Positions 1 through 7,431 of a DNA stretch of 34,291 nucleotides are shown here, one piece after another (the stretch's first letter is position 1; every line of letters starts with the position of its first letter). Location of the stretch: the NCBI GenBank assembly GCA_050246115.1, contig JBFWWP010000044.1, positions 1 through 34,291 of the forward strand, in the 5' to 3' direction. The DNA is from JBFWWP01 sp050246115 (GTDB lineage Bacteria; Planctomycetota; UBA8108; UBA1146; JAJFFE01). The notes beneath the pieces were generated by a model, which saw only the letters and a list, made by a program, of their open reading frames with translations, was not told where the DNA came from and ran no database searches. Both the position numbers and the translations under genes were made by a program.

Positions 1-168
1 TGCCAGCAGGCCTGCGATGCCAATGACGACGGGGCTCTGGACATCGCCGACGCGATCGCCGTCCTCGATTCGTTGTTCGGTCAAGCTGGCCCGCTGCCCG
101 CACCGGAGTGTGGAACCGACGACACTCCGGGCACTCTGACCTGCGCGCAGCCGGGGGCTTGTCCTTGA
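1..168 (+). CDS. C-terminal fragment of a dockerin-like secreted protein
   Basis: The window opens inside this gene; frame 1 is open from base 1 to the TGA at 166-168, giving the last 55 residues. The visible part contains one calcium-loop segment (DANDDGALDIADAIAVL), which matches the second repeat of a type I dockerin-like pair, followed by a Cys- and Pro-containing tail (Cys in PECG, TCAQ and GACP). The same segment type ends the complete protein at 11510-13612 (DVNDNGSVDIADAIALL), so the two are probably paralogous secreted proteins. In Planctomycetota such terminal pairs are common on exported proteins and are not proof of a cellulosome. The upstream part and its function cannot be seen here. 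Confidence 0.8.
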   Translation, partial: CQQACDANDDGALDIADAIAVLDSLFGQAGPLPAPECGTDDTPGTLTCAQPGACP

Positions 169-189
169 GTTCGAGCGAGGATGTCGCCT

Positions 190-261
190 GGAGCGGCTAG
201 GCCGCGGCCGACGAGCGTCGCTCCATCGGGGCGCTGACGCTCTCGAGACCCGGTGTCAGCG
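190..261. terminator. two adjacent hairpins at a convergent gene end
   Basis: GGAGCG at 190-195 pairs with CGCTCC at 219-224, and CGCTGAC at 232-238 pairs with GTCAGCG at 255-261. They lie between the end of the plus-strand gene (168) and the end of the minus-strand gene (256), and the second overlaps the minus-strand stop codon. There is no T-run on either side. Termination is inferred from the convergent position and the stems alone. Confidence 0.4.
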
Positions 262-1269
262 TCCGGACCAGCTGAACGCGAGGCCGTCGACGAAGCAGAT
301 CCACTGCTCGCCGTAGAACCACGCCTCGAACCACTGCGTGTCGCGGCTCTGCCAAGTCACGCGCTCGGCATAGCCCCAGGCGGTCATGGCTTCAGCGTGG
401 TTCATGCCGTCGCGCACTTCGCCAGTCTTGGCGTACACTCCGTACTGCTGGGGCGTCAGGGAGCGGAGGAGGCTGGCGTTGCGTCCGGTCTTCAGCCAGC
501 GTGCTGCCTCCTGGTCGAGACGCGAGGCCTCCAGCGTGAGGAATCGTTCACCGACTCGCACCATGCCGATCTCGGCCAGCACCGCCGACTCCGGACGCCA
601 CGTGCCACGGTCGCGCACGTAGCCCTTGGATCGAAGCACTTCCGCGCCGAGCGGGTCGCTCGCGGCCCGCTCGAAGACGAGTGTGAGCGCGCCTTGAAGT
701 GAGTCGTTCGTCGCTGGACCGAGGTAACGACGCGTCAGGTCGATCACATCGGCGAGGACCTGTGGCGTCATGGTGTAACCCGTCGCCAGCGAGATCCCGG
801 CAAGTTCCTTGCCCAGTTGCTCGGCGGCGGTCGCTTGCAACAGGTCATTCGAGGAGCGTTCACTCCACCGCAGGGCGCTGGCGAGGATGAGCAACCGACG
901 AGGGATCGGTACCTGCCCGATCGTTTGCAAGCGGGCGGAGAGCCACTCGGTTGGCTCGGGTCCGCGTTCCACCTCGGTTACGCTATACATCGGCTGGGCT
1001 CCGCGCAGTCGCCGTACTCGCAGAACCAGGTTTATCGAGCGATAGTCGGCGCCTCGGAGGACCGAATACTGGCGGTTCGGGTCGACTACGAAGCAGGTCG
1101 TGGAGTCTTCGAGGTTCAGGCAGTCGCCGACCCAGCTTTCGAACTTCCCGTAGACGAGGAGTTCCTGGTCCGAGAGGATTGTGCACAGGGCAAGCTCATC
1201 GGGGAGCAAGAGATCGTTGGCGTTACCCGGTCCGCTCGCGAAGAGCGCCAAGAGGATCATGAGTCTCAA
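256..1269 (-). CDS. secreted protein of unknown function, 337 aa
   Basis: I do not recognise a named family. The N-terminus is a short signal peptide (RLMILLALFASGPGNA, about residues 1-17), so the protein is probably exported. The middle is helical. Around residues 220-250 there is a basic/aromatic stretch containing the motif RGTWRPE, followed by a segment (ERFLTLEASRLDQEAARW) that could be a second helical hairpin; the C-terminus is Trp-rich. The start is TTG at 1269: a GGAGGAG Shine-Dalgarno sequence lies 6 bases upstream, and the TTGA overlap with the upstream gene's stop codon indicates translational coupling. ATG at 1260 is the alternative, but it sits 15 bases from that ribosome site. 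Coupling to the DUF4388/PEGA protein suggests a shared process at the envelope; that is inference. Confidence 0.75.
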   Translation of the reverse strand: MRLMILLALFASGPGNANDLLLPDELALCTILSDQELLVYGKFESWVGDCLNLEDSTTCFVVDPNRQYSVLRGADYRSINLVLRVRRLRGAQPMYSVTEVERGPEPTEWLSARLQTIGQVPIPRRLLILASALRWSERSSNDLLQATAAEQLGKELAGISLATGYTMTPQVLADVIDLTRRYLGPATNDSLQGALTLVFERAASDPLGAEVLRSKGYVRDRGTWRPESAVLAEIGMVRVGERFLTLEASRLDQEAARWLKTGRNASLLRSLTPQQYGVYAKTGEVRDGMNHAEAMTAWGYAERVTWQSRDTQWFEAWFYGEQWICFVDGLAFSWSGR

Positions 1270-4217
1270 GGGTGGCTCCTCCGGATCTCGACCATCGTTC
1301 CGTCGCGAACGAAGACGATGAGGGTCTCGGCCGGGGTCGCGACGACACCCGAGACGAATCCGCCGACAGCAATGGACCAGCGCACTTCGCCATCGAGCCC
1401 ACAGCAGTACAGGCGCTGGTCGGTGCAGCCTACGAAGACCTGTTCCTCGATGCGCACGGGCGGGTGCACGACGCCCCCGGGGACGGATCCTCCAGCCTGA
1501 TCGTCACCCACGCTATGAAACCACCTGCCGTCGTGTCCGCCGACGGCGACGCTGTCGCCGCTGACCGAGACCGCCGAGGGTGCCGGGAGGGCGTCGCCAC
1601 CGCCCACGACCTGTCCGTCGGCGAGCAGGATTCTGCCTCCGGGCAGGAAGGCCGTTGGGGAACTCACGAGTTCGCTCTCCTGCAGCAGGCCGAGGTTCGG
1701 CAGTGAGTAGGTGCGCAGCCGTCGCCCGCGATCGACGACGAGGAGGCGGCGGTCGGCGAACTGAAGATCGACGACGGGGTACTGGCCGCTGGCCGTGGCG
1801 CTGGCCTTGCCGGTGGCAGCGTCGATCAAGTGCACCGCTCCATCCTCGCAGCCGATGGCGATGGCTTCGCGAGTCGGTGCCAGCAGCGCGTGAGCGGTGA
1901 TGGGCGTGTCCGCTTGAAACGACCACACCGTCTTGCCGTCGGCCAAGGCAGCGAGGTCGACGACCCCAGACACCGAACTCAGCAAGACGAGATTCCCAAA
2001 GGTCTGCACCCGGGCACTGGGATGGCCCTCGATACCCGCTTTGCGGCGCCAAACCGCCTCCTGGACATCCAGGCTGGCGCGGCTGAAACAGTAGAGCCAA
2101 CCATCGCGACACGGCACCAGCATGTAGCCCGCCGCTACGGTCGGTGAGCCGTCGACCCCCAGCGGCATTCCCGACTTGCCGATCGGGGCGCGCTCGAGTT
2201 GGATCTTCATGCGGACCACGCCCGTGTCCTCGTGCGAGAGTTCCTTGTCCACGCAGCCCAAGAGTTGGAGTCGCAGCGTGGATCGGCCCCGCGGCTTCAG
2301 CCTATGAAGGAGCGGCGTCGTGCCTGCCTCGACCCCGTCGGCATAGACGGTCGCGCCGCTCGGCTCCGACTCGATGAGCAGCGGAAACAACACTCTTTGG
2401 GTGTCGATCAGTGGACCGAAGTCACGCAGTAGCTCCTCCAGGAGCCGGCGCGCTTCCTGGAGCTGACCGTTCTTCTCGGCGATGGCGGCACGGGCGGCCA
2501 GACCCTGGGCGAACTCGACTCTCTGTTGCCGCTCTAGGCGCGCGCGTTCCTGCTCTGCCTCCAGCCGCTCCTGTTCCGCCCGGCGGTGGGCGTCTTCGAT
2601 GCGGCGGAGCTGCGCGATGCGGTCCTGCGCGTCGTCCACACGCGAGGAGTACCTGAAGTTCTCGACCACTTGCGCGTACAGGTTTCGGGCCTCGTCGAAC
2701 TGGCGTCCTTGCGCGCTCGCTCGCTCCATGAGGTCGGCGCGCTGGAAGAGCTCCCGGGCGTTGAGTTCGTACCGGATGGGGAGGATCGAGAGCGCCATCA
2801 ACCCGATGGAGATCCCACCGACCCAGGAGAACTTGCGCGACTTGAGCGCTTCCTTTCGCTCCTCCAGCGCCAACAGTCGCTGCAGTCGCTTGCGCGTGTC
2901 GGCACGCTTCGGATCCATGTCGTAGATGAGTCGGTGAATTCGGATCAGGTCGGCGAGATTGCGCTTCTCGGTGAGCATGCCGCTCGCGACTTCGAGGAAC
3001 GAGATGGCATCGTCCCGGCGATCCAGGCTGCGGCACGCCTCTGCCCGCTTCATCCAGTACGCCGGGCTCTTTCCGAGTTCCTCGGACAAGTGCTGCAGGA
3101 AGTCCTCGATTTCGGCGAAGCTTCCCTGCTCCTCGAGCCGACCGACGATACCCTGCCACACGAGTGTGGTCTGTTTTGGGTTGCCCTGAGCCCGGAGTTT
3201 CCAGAGCGCCTGGAGCAGCTCGACCGACCGCGTACCTCTTCGCAGGACTACCGAGCCGGCTTCCCAAGCCTTGTCGTTCTGACCGTTCGCTTGGTACTGC
3301 CGCATCGCCTCGAGCAGGATCGTTGCCGCCTGATCGCGCTGGTCATGGTCGATCAAGAACTGCGCAGCCATCGACAGGAACGCGGGATCCCGTTTCGCCT
3401 CCGCACTGGTCTCGAGGAGAAACTGGGTCAGGGAGTACGCGGCCTCGGTGTCGCGACGCTTGATGAGATTCTCGAGGCGGGCAATGTACCCGCCGTACGA
3501 CATCGGCTGCAGCCAGCCGTTCTCGATGAAACGGTGCAGTGACCTGAGGGTTTGAAAGCGTGAGTCCGAACTGGCACGGACGATCTCTTCCAGGGACTTG
3601 CTCTCGACGGTCAGTTCCCACAGTCGCAGGTCGCTCGCAGAGTTGGACTCGTCGCTCGGAAGCGACGGTACCCCGCGCTCGATGATCGAGCGGGCGTCGG
3701 ACACGTGGGTCCGGAAAACGCGGAGTTCGTCCAGCAGGCGGAGCCCCTCCATGAGGATCGCCTGGGGATCGATGCTCACCTGCGTGTTGCGCTGCAGTGG
3801 GTCAGCGAGTTCGGGAGGGCAGTAGTCGGGTCGGAACTCGAATGTGCCCTGCTCCCAAAGGAACAGGTCGTAGAGCTCCTCCTGGACCTTGATGCGCAAT
3901 GCGTTGCGGATGTCGTCTTGGGTGATCAGGCCGCGGTCGACGAGAATGCGGCCGAGGAGGTTCCCTCCTTGCCCCTGTTCCCGCATCGCGAGCTCGACGT
4001 CGGCTTCCGTGACTTTGCCACTGCGGACCAAGATCTCGCCCAGGCGCATGGACTTCCCCGCGCCGTGGCCGACGAAGGAAATCGAGCCCGTCGAGAAGTA
4101 GATGCTTTTCGACTCACCCCGGCTCTCGACGAACAGTGTCCCCGTGTGCTGGTTCAGAGCCAGCGTTTGGAACAACTCGCCGAGTCCGAAGTGTTCGAGT
4201 TGGCCGCGCAGGGTCAT
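1266..4217 (-). CDS. DUF4388/MshEN-like, TPR, one-TM, coiled-coil, PEGA, beta-propeller protein, 983 aa
   Basis: A multidomain single-pass membrane protein. Residues 1 to about 100 look like DUF4388 (LRGQLEHFGLGELFQTLAL). Residues about 55-115 hold two copies of the T2SSE_N/MshEN-type repeat (RLGEILVRSGKVTEADV and LLGRILVDRGLITQDDI). Helical TPR-like repeats follow to about residue 440, then one membrane helix near 461-480 (GGISIGLMALSILPI). Beyond it lie a charged coiled coil (about 530-570), a PEGA domain (SEPSGATVYADGVEAGTTP, about 612-675) and a PQQ-like propeller to the C-terminus. The topology puts the regulatory N-terminus in the cytoplasm and PEGA plus propeller outside. The reading frame is open to TTG at 4280, but ATG 4217 begins exactly at the DUF4388 domain and is preferred; its ribosome site is weak. 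It overlaps the following gene by 4 bases. Confidence 0.8.
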   Translation of the reverse strand: MTLRGQLEHFGLGELFQTLALNQHTGTLFVESRGESKSIYFSTGSISFVGHGAGKSMRLGEILVRSGKVTEADVELAMREQGQGGNLLGRILVDRGLITQDDIRNALRIKVQEELYDLFLWEQGTFEFRPDYCPPELADPLQRNTQVSIDPQAILMEGLRLLDELRVFRTHVSDARSIIERGVPSLPSDESNSASDLRLWELTVESKSLEEIVRASSDSRFQTLRSLHRFIENGWLQPMSYGGYIARLENLIKRRDTEAAYSLTQFLLETSAEAKRDPAFLSMAAQFLIDHDQRDQAATILLEAMRQYQANGQNDKAWEAGSVVLRRGTRSVELLQALWKLRAQGNPKQTTLVWQGIVGRLEEQGSFAEIEDFLQHLSEELGKSPAYWMKRAEACRSLDRRDDAISFLEVASGMLTEKRNLADLIRIHRLIYDMDPKRADTRKRLQRLLALEERKEALKSRKFSWVGGISIGLMALSILPIRYELNARELFQRADLMERASAQGRQFDEARNLYAQVVENFRYSSRVDDAQDRIAQLRRIEDAHRRAEQERLEAEQERARLERQQRVEFAQGLAARAAIAEKNGQLQEARRLLEELLRDFGPLIDTQRVLFPLLIESEPSGATVYADGVEAGTTPLLHRLKPRGRSTLRLQLLGCVDKELSHEDTGVVRMKIQLERAPIGKSGMPLGVDGSPTVAAGYMLVPCRDGWLYCFSRASLDVQEAVWRRKAGIEGHPSARVQTFGNLVLLSSVSGVVDLAALADGKTVWSFQADTPITAHALLAPTREAIAIGCEDGAVHLIDAATGKASATASGQYPVVDLQFADRRLLVVDRGRRLRTYSLPNLGLLQESELVSSPTAFLPGGRILLADGQVVGGGDALPAPSAVSVSGDSVAVGGHDGRWFHSVGDDQAGGSVPGGVVHPPVRIEEQVFVGCTDQRLYCCGLDGEVRWSIAVGGFVSGVVATPAETLIVFVRDGTMVEIRRSHP

Positions 4218-4312
4218 GGGCTCGTTCTCGGAAGAGTGGCGATCTTGCAACAGGGGGGCCCAAATGGACCCACCGACCAAGGATACTCTGGCGACCCTGA
4301 ACCGGCCACGCG

Positions 4313-4347
4313 CCCCGGTGGCCGCTCCGTCGCAACCAAGCTATACT
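4313..4347 (+). promoter_or_regulatory. candidate promoter in the divergent region
   Basis: TATACT at 4342-4347 is a good -10 hexamer about 100 bases upstream of the 4446 start. The matching -35 (near 4319-4324, TGGCCG) is poor. The 228-base region 4218-4445 separates two divergent genes with related domains, so it should hold both promoters. On the minus strand only a weak TATCCT-like -10 is visible near 4282-4287. Confidence 0.3.
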
Positions 4348-4445
4348 TCGTCGGGTCCTCTCTCTCCTGCCGGGAGGGAGTTGTTCTGCGAGCGCCGGTG
4401 CAGCGTGCGCTGCCGGGTTGCTGCTGGAAAGTGCGCCGGAATCCG

Positions 4446-5006
4446 ATGACATCCGTCGAAACACGACTGCTCGCTCGGATGCTTCGTCAGCAGCACATCG
4501 TCCCCGAGGACCAGCTGCGATTGCTGTTGTCACAGCTCCGCGATCACGAGGCCGTTCTGCAGGAGCTCCTACGCCTCGGGCTGATCGACGACGAGTGGGT
4601 GCGCGCCGCAGAGGACCACATTCGGCGGCGAGCGCGGCGCAGTTCCGACGAGGAGAACGACCTCTTGCGGGGGGATCGCAGCTTCGGACAGATCGCGCTC
4701 GCGCGGGGTTGGGCCGACCTGAACCAGGTCGAGGGGGCGATTCTCGAGCAGCAGCGTCTGCGGCGTGTGAACCTCCGCTTTCGCATGGGCGAGATCCTCG
4801 TTCGCAACGGCGTGCTGTCGGCGGAGCAGGTGCGAACGATACTCTCCCAGCAGGGTTATGCGGTCCAGAGCTGCTCGAACTGCGCTCGCATGGTCAACTA
4901 CCCCCAGGCTGGCGAGGCGAGTGAGGGGCACTGCGGGCTCTGCGGTGGGGAACTCTCGGAAGCGAAGTTCTTGGACGCGGTACGTCCGGATGCTGCCCAC
5001 GCTTGA
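4446..5006 (+). CDS. T2SSE_N/MshEN-type repeat protein with C-terminal zinc ribbon, 186 aa
   Basis: A small, probably cytoplasmic protein. The N-terminal 60 residues are helical (LLARMLRQQHIVPEDQ resembles a degenerate copy of the repeat). Residues about 75-135 hold two repeat units of the T2SSE_N/MshEN type (FGQIALARGWADLNQVEGAI and RMGEILVRNGVLSAEQVRTI). Four cysteines follow in a zinc-ribbon arrangement: C143-x2-C146, then C163-x2-C166. In MshE the repeat pair binds cyclic di-GMP; whether this copy does is unknown. No ATPase domain is present, so it is not a GspE/PilB motor. The start is ATG 4446, which matches the domain start. The frame is open far upstream, but only as antisense to the neighbouring gene. 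It lies divergent to the DUF4388 protein that shares the repeat. Confidence 0.75.
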   Translation: MTSVETRLLARMLRQQHIVPEDQLRLLLSQLRDHEAVLQELLRLGLIDDEWVRAAEDHIRRRARRSSDEENDLLRGDRSFGQIALARGWADLNQVEGAILEQQRLRRVNLRFRMGEILVRNGVLSAEQVRTILSQQGYAVQSCSNCARMVNYPQAGEASEGHCGLCGGELSEAKFLDAVRPDAAHA

Positions 5007-5360
5007 TCCAAGTCAAGCACGCGGGCAGGTCCGGTTGGCGCATTGCGACGTGAGCCGACGGTCCTATGGACGCGTGGCTGAAGTCGACGCGGGGCACCGT
5101 GCCGAAGCGGGCCTTCGGAACCTCCGCAGACGAAAGCGCGCCTTCTTTCCCGGGTGCTGGAAGCAGAGGCTCTCGCAAGCCCACCTTGCGCCGCCCCGCC
5201 GCATTCGGGATCATCGGACGGAGGTGTCGGGCCGTCGGGGCTCCCGTCCTTTCACCGCGGCAAGACCGCTCGACCGGCGCCGCGCTTCCCGTTCGGTAGA
5301 GCCGTGCCCCGTCGTGAAGGCAGTTCGGGATTGATCCCCGAGTAGGACCGAGAAGGACCC
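5001..5360. other. 354-base intergenic stretch between two related genes
   Basis: A small stem (GCTTGA at 5001-5006 with TCAAGC at 5013-5018) overlaps the stop codon of the upstream gene and has no T-run. A second short stem-like sequence (TCGGGAT, then ATCCCCGA) lies at about 5326-5342, just before the ribosome site of the next gene. Short open frames here lack ribosome sites and recognisable composition. I see no gene and no convincing promoter. Confidence 0.5.
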
Positions 5361-5960
5361 ATGATCGAGCGGTTTCGAGGAGATGAGTCTGCGCTACAGC
5401 GGGAGCTGGTGGAGCAAGGCTTGATCAGCGACGCCCAGTTGCAGACGGCCACGGAGTACCAGGCCGCGATCGGCGGGCGCTTGACGGATATCATCCGCAA
5501 GCTGGGCTTCGTATCGGACGATCGTCTGAACGCCTTCGTTGCGCGTCGCGAGCACATGCACGCCATCGATCTCGAATCGCGGACGCTGGATCCCCAGCTC
5601 ATGGCGAAGATCCCGCGCACGGTGATCGAGCGCCATTGTGTCTTGCCCTTCCGCCAGTCCCCCGACCTGATCTTGCTCGCGATCAGTGAACCACTCGACT
5701 TCCAAGCGATCGAGGAGATCCAGTTCTTGACCAGTTGCATGGTCGAGACTGCGCTTGCGCCTCGTTCTCGAATCCTCGAGCGCATCCACCGCTTCTATGC
5801 CGAGTACCCTAACCTCGCCGGTGGCTTCAGTGGCCCGCCACTCGAGCAAACCCTGGTCGACAAGATCGCGGATCCGGTCGTCGCTGCCTTGGCCCGGGCG
5901 TTGATTCGGAGTCAGGTGCTCGATCCGAAGGTCTGGTCGGAGGAACTCGACCGCGGCTAA
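5361..5960 (+). CDS. stand-alone T2SSE_N (GspE N-terminal) domain protein, 199 aa
   Basis: Residues about 10-150 follow the full T2SSE_N/MshEN pattern. Two helical repeat units (LQRELVEQGLISDAQLQTA and RLTDIIRKLGFVSDDRLNAF) come first, then a beta-rich half with the family-typical segments LDPQLMAKIPRTVIERH, VLPFRQSPDLILLAISEPLD, and FLTSCMVETALAPRSRILERI. In GspE/PilB/MshE this domain precedes a hexameric ATPase. Here the protein stops after about 45 further helical residues, so no Walker motif is present. It is probably cytoplasmic and may be a regulatory or adaptor version. ATG 5361 has a clear AGAAGGA site at 5351-5357. It follows the 4446 gene in the same direction and converges with the anti-sigma gene, with only 13 bases between. 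Confidence 0.8.
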   Translation: MIERFRGDESALQRELVEQGLISDAQLQTATEYQAAIGGRLTDIIRKLGFVSDDRLNAFVARREHMHAIDLESRTLDPQLMAKIPRTVIERHCVLPFRQSPDLILLAISEPLDFQAIEEIQFLTSCMVETALAPRSRILERIHRFYAEYPNLAGGFSGPPLEQTLVDKIADPVVAALARALIRSQVLDPKVWSEELDRG

Positions 5961-5973
5961 CCTGCGGGTCGTG

Positions 5974-6441
5974 TCACGATCCGCCGAGGAGGTGCTGCGC
6001 GATGACCCAGCCCAAGGCCGCTACCCCGAGGAGCGCGAGGAGCAGTAGTGCGATGAGGGTGGGCATCACGGTCAGCGACGTTCGTCGCGGATACCCGCTC
6101 GCGGCTTGGAGCGCACCCCGGAGCGCCGGCGGAGGCGGTGGGACGGTCACGGTGCCAAAGTACCGACGCAGAGCGGCTTGTTCGCGACCCAGCGCACGAA
6201 TCTCTTCTCGACAACTCGCGCACTCGCGAAGGTGCCGGGTCACGGCTGCGGAAGTCATCTCTGCGACGGCTGACGAATCCCCGTTCGACTCGTGTTCACC
6301 GCGCGGCGTGGACGCTTGAACGGCGTCACGAGCGGTGCCGTTCCCGCGACCCTTCTCGCCACACGCGCCCCCGTCGGCGGTCGCTGCGTGATCCAACCAG
6401 GCCTCGATGCACTCCTCGCAGGAAACCAACCTCGCGTTCAC
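5974..6441 (-). CDS. zinc-finger anti-sigma factor, one TM, 155 aa
   Basis: Expected to hold the cognate ECF sigma factor encoded just upstream inactive at the membrane. The classical H-x3-C-x2-C motif of the ZAS domain is seen as H70, C74, C77 (RHLRECASC). C8 and C11 near the N-terminus could supply the remaining zinc ligand. Between these lies an unusual 50-residue low-complexity insert (about residues 20-66, Gly/Ala/Ser/Glu). A Pro run (VPPPPPALRG) leads to one membrane helix at about 122-146 and only a few residues outside, so there is no extracytoplasmic sensor domain. The GTG start at 6441 has an AGGAG site 8 bases upstream and overlaps the sigma stop codon by GTGA, which indicates translational coupling. 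Confidence 0.85.
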   Translation of the reverse strand: MNARLVSCEECIEAWLDHAATADGGACGEKGRGNGTARDAVQASTPRGEHESNGDSSAVAEMTSAAVTRHLRECASCREEIRALGREQAALRRYFGTVTVPPPPPALRGALQAASGYPRRTSLTVMPTLIALLLLALLGVAALGWVIAQHLLGGS

Positions 6442-7142
6442 GGTGAGTTCTCCTCGTGAGACTTCGAGCCGACCAGCGGCTCTTCTTCTTCCAGATCCGA
6501 CGACGCGTCCTCGGCGTGCGTGGCCGGGGCACCCTGCGCGGTCTTGCTGCTGCCCGGTGCCACCGTCGAACTTGCCGCTTTCGGGTCCAAGATCTCCCGC
6601 AAGCGCCGGTGGGCGCGAAACAGGCGGTTGCGGATCGTCCCTTCGGGCTCCGCGAGCGCCCGGGCGATTTGTGCCGGCGTGAGTCCCGACCAGTAGCGCA
6701 GGATCAGCACGGTTCGATAGAGGTCGTCCAAGCCCGCAACCGCCTGCTTCAGCCGGGCCGACTCTTCTTGGGTCTCGAGGCTCTCCTCGGGCCCGGCCGC
6801 CGGGTCTCTCGGTTCGCGGCCTTCATCGCGGGCCACGGGGCCCGGGTCCAGGTGCGCCCGGCGGTACAGATCGATCACTTTCCGTGAGGCGATGGCGAAC
6901 ACCCACGAAACCAACGATCCGTCGCGGCGCACATCGCCCCGTTTGGCGAACGCCTGCAAGAACGTCTCTTGGGTCAGGTCGCGCGCGCGTTCCCGATCGT
7001 TCACCCGTTGGTCCACGTACACGAAGACCGGACCCCACAGGCGTTCGACGATCTGATCGAACGCCGCGCGCTCGCCGGCGAGGGCTCGCTGTACCAAGGC
7101 AGGTTCGAGCTCGATGGGTCTTCGTTCTACGGCCTCAGCCAT
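6438..7142 (-). CDS. ECF-type RNA polymerase sigma factor, 234 aa
   Basis: Directs core RNA polymerase to a dedicated promoter set. Region 2 is clear at about residues 20-95: the core-binding helix RARDLTQETFLQAFAKRGD and the -10 reading segment LVSWVFAIASRKVIDLYRRAH. A 40-residue acidic linker follows. Region 4 spans about 130-185 (LDDLYRTVLILRYWSGLTPA, then the helix-turn-helix EGTIRNRLFRAHRRLREIL). The last 45 or so residues form a disordered, Ser/Ala/Glu-rich tail with EEEE that is longer than usual for ECF factors. ATG 7142 has an AAGGG site 7 bases away. The gene is followed directly by its anti-sigma factor (4-base overlap) and is divergent from the 7432 gene, which could be a target; that last point is inference. 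Confidence 0.9.
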   Translation of the reverse strand: MAEAVERRPIELEPALVQRALAGERAAFDQIVERLWGPVFVYVDQRVNDRERARDLTQETFLQAFAKRGDVRRDGSLVSWVFAIASRKVIDLYRRAHLDPGPVARDEGREPRDPAAGPEESLETQEESARLKQAVAGLDDLYRTVLILRYWSGLTPAQIARALAEPEGTIRNRLFRAHRRLREILDPKAASSTVAPGSSKTAQGAPATHAEDASSDLEEEEPLVGSKSHEENSP

Positions 7143-7354
7143 CGGCTCACCCTTGATCTCGTGCGATTCTCAGATTCGCCTCCCGCCAATCCGCAACGGG
7201 TCAGCGAAGCCCGCCCGGTCGCTTACCGGATCATGACGGCAAGTTTCCGGCCCTGCCACGCCGAGTACGCCGTTCGAACCGCGACCCGAGCCCGAACCAA
7301 GGCAGCCCGATGTCAAAGACGAACCAAGTCGCTCGGCGTTGCGCCGGGGCCGGT

Positions 7355-7384
7355 TTGACGATCTCGCGAGTCCCATTGTAGTCT
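7355..7384 (+). promoter_or_regulatory. candidate promoter for the 7432 gene
   Basis: TTGACG at 7355-7360 is a good -35 hexamer. It is followed at 18 bases by TAGTCT (7379-7384), a weak -10, leaving a leader of about 45 bases to ATG 7432. It lies in the 289-base divergent region 7143-7431, in which nothing else is recognised. Confidence 0.35.
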
Positions 7385-7431
7385 TCCTCACGACCCCACA
7401 TCCGGTGGGCTGCGCAATGAAAGAGGAAACG

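Noticed and set aside
3705..4445. N-terminal extension of the 4446 gene
   Set aside because: This part is antisense to the DUF4388 gene; ATG 4446 begins at the domain and the extension has no protein-like features.
5066..5299. Small open frame in the 5007-5360 intergenic stretch
   Set aside because: No ribosome site and an Arg/Pro/Ser-rich composition typical of chance frames in GC-rich DNA.
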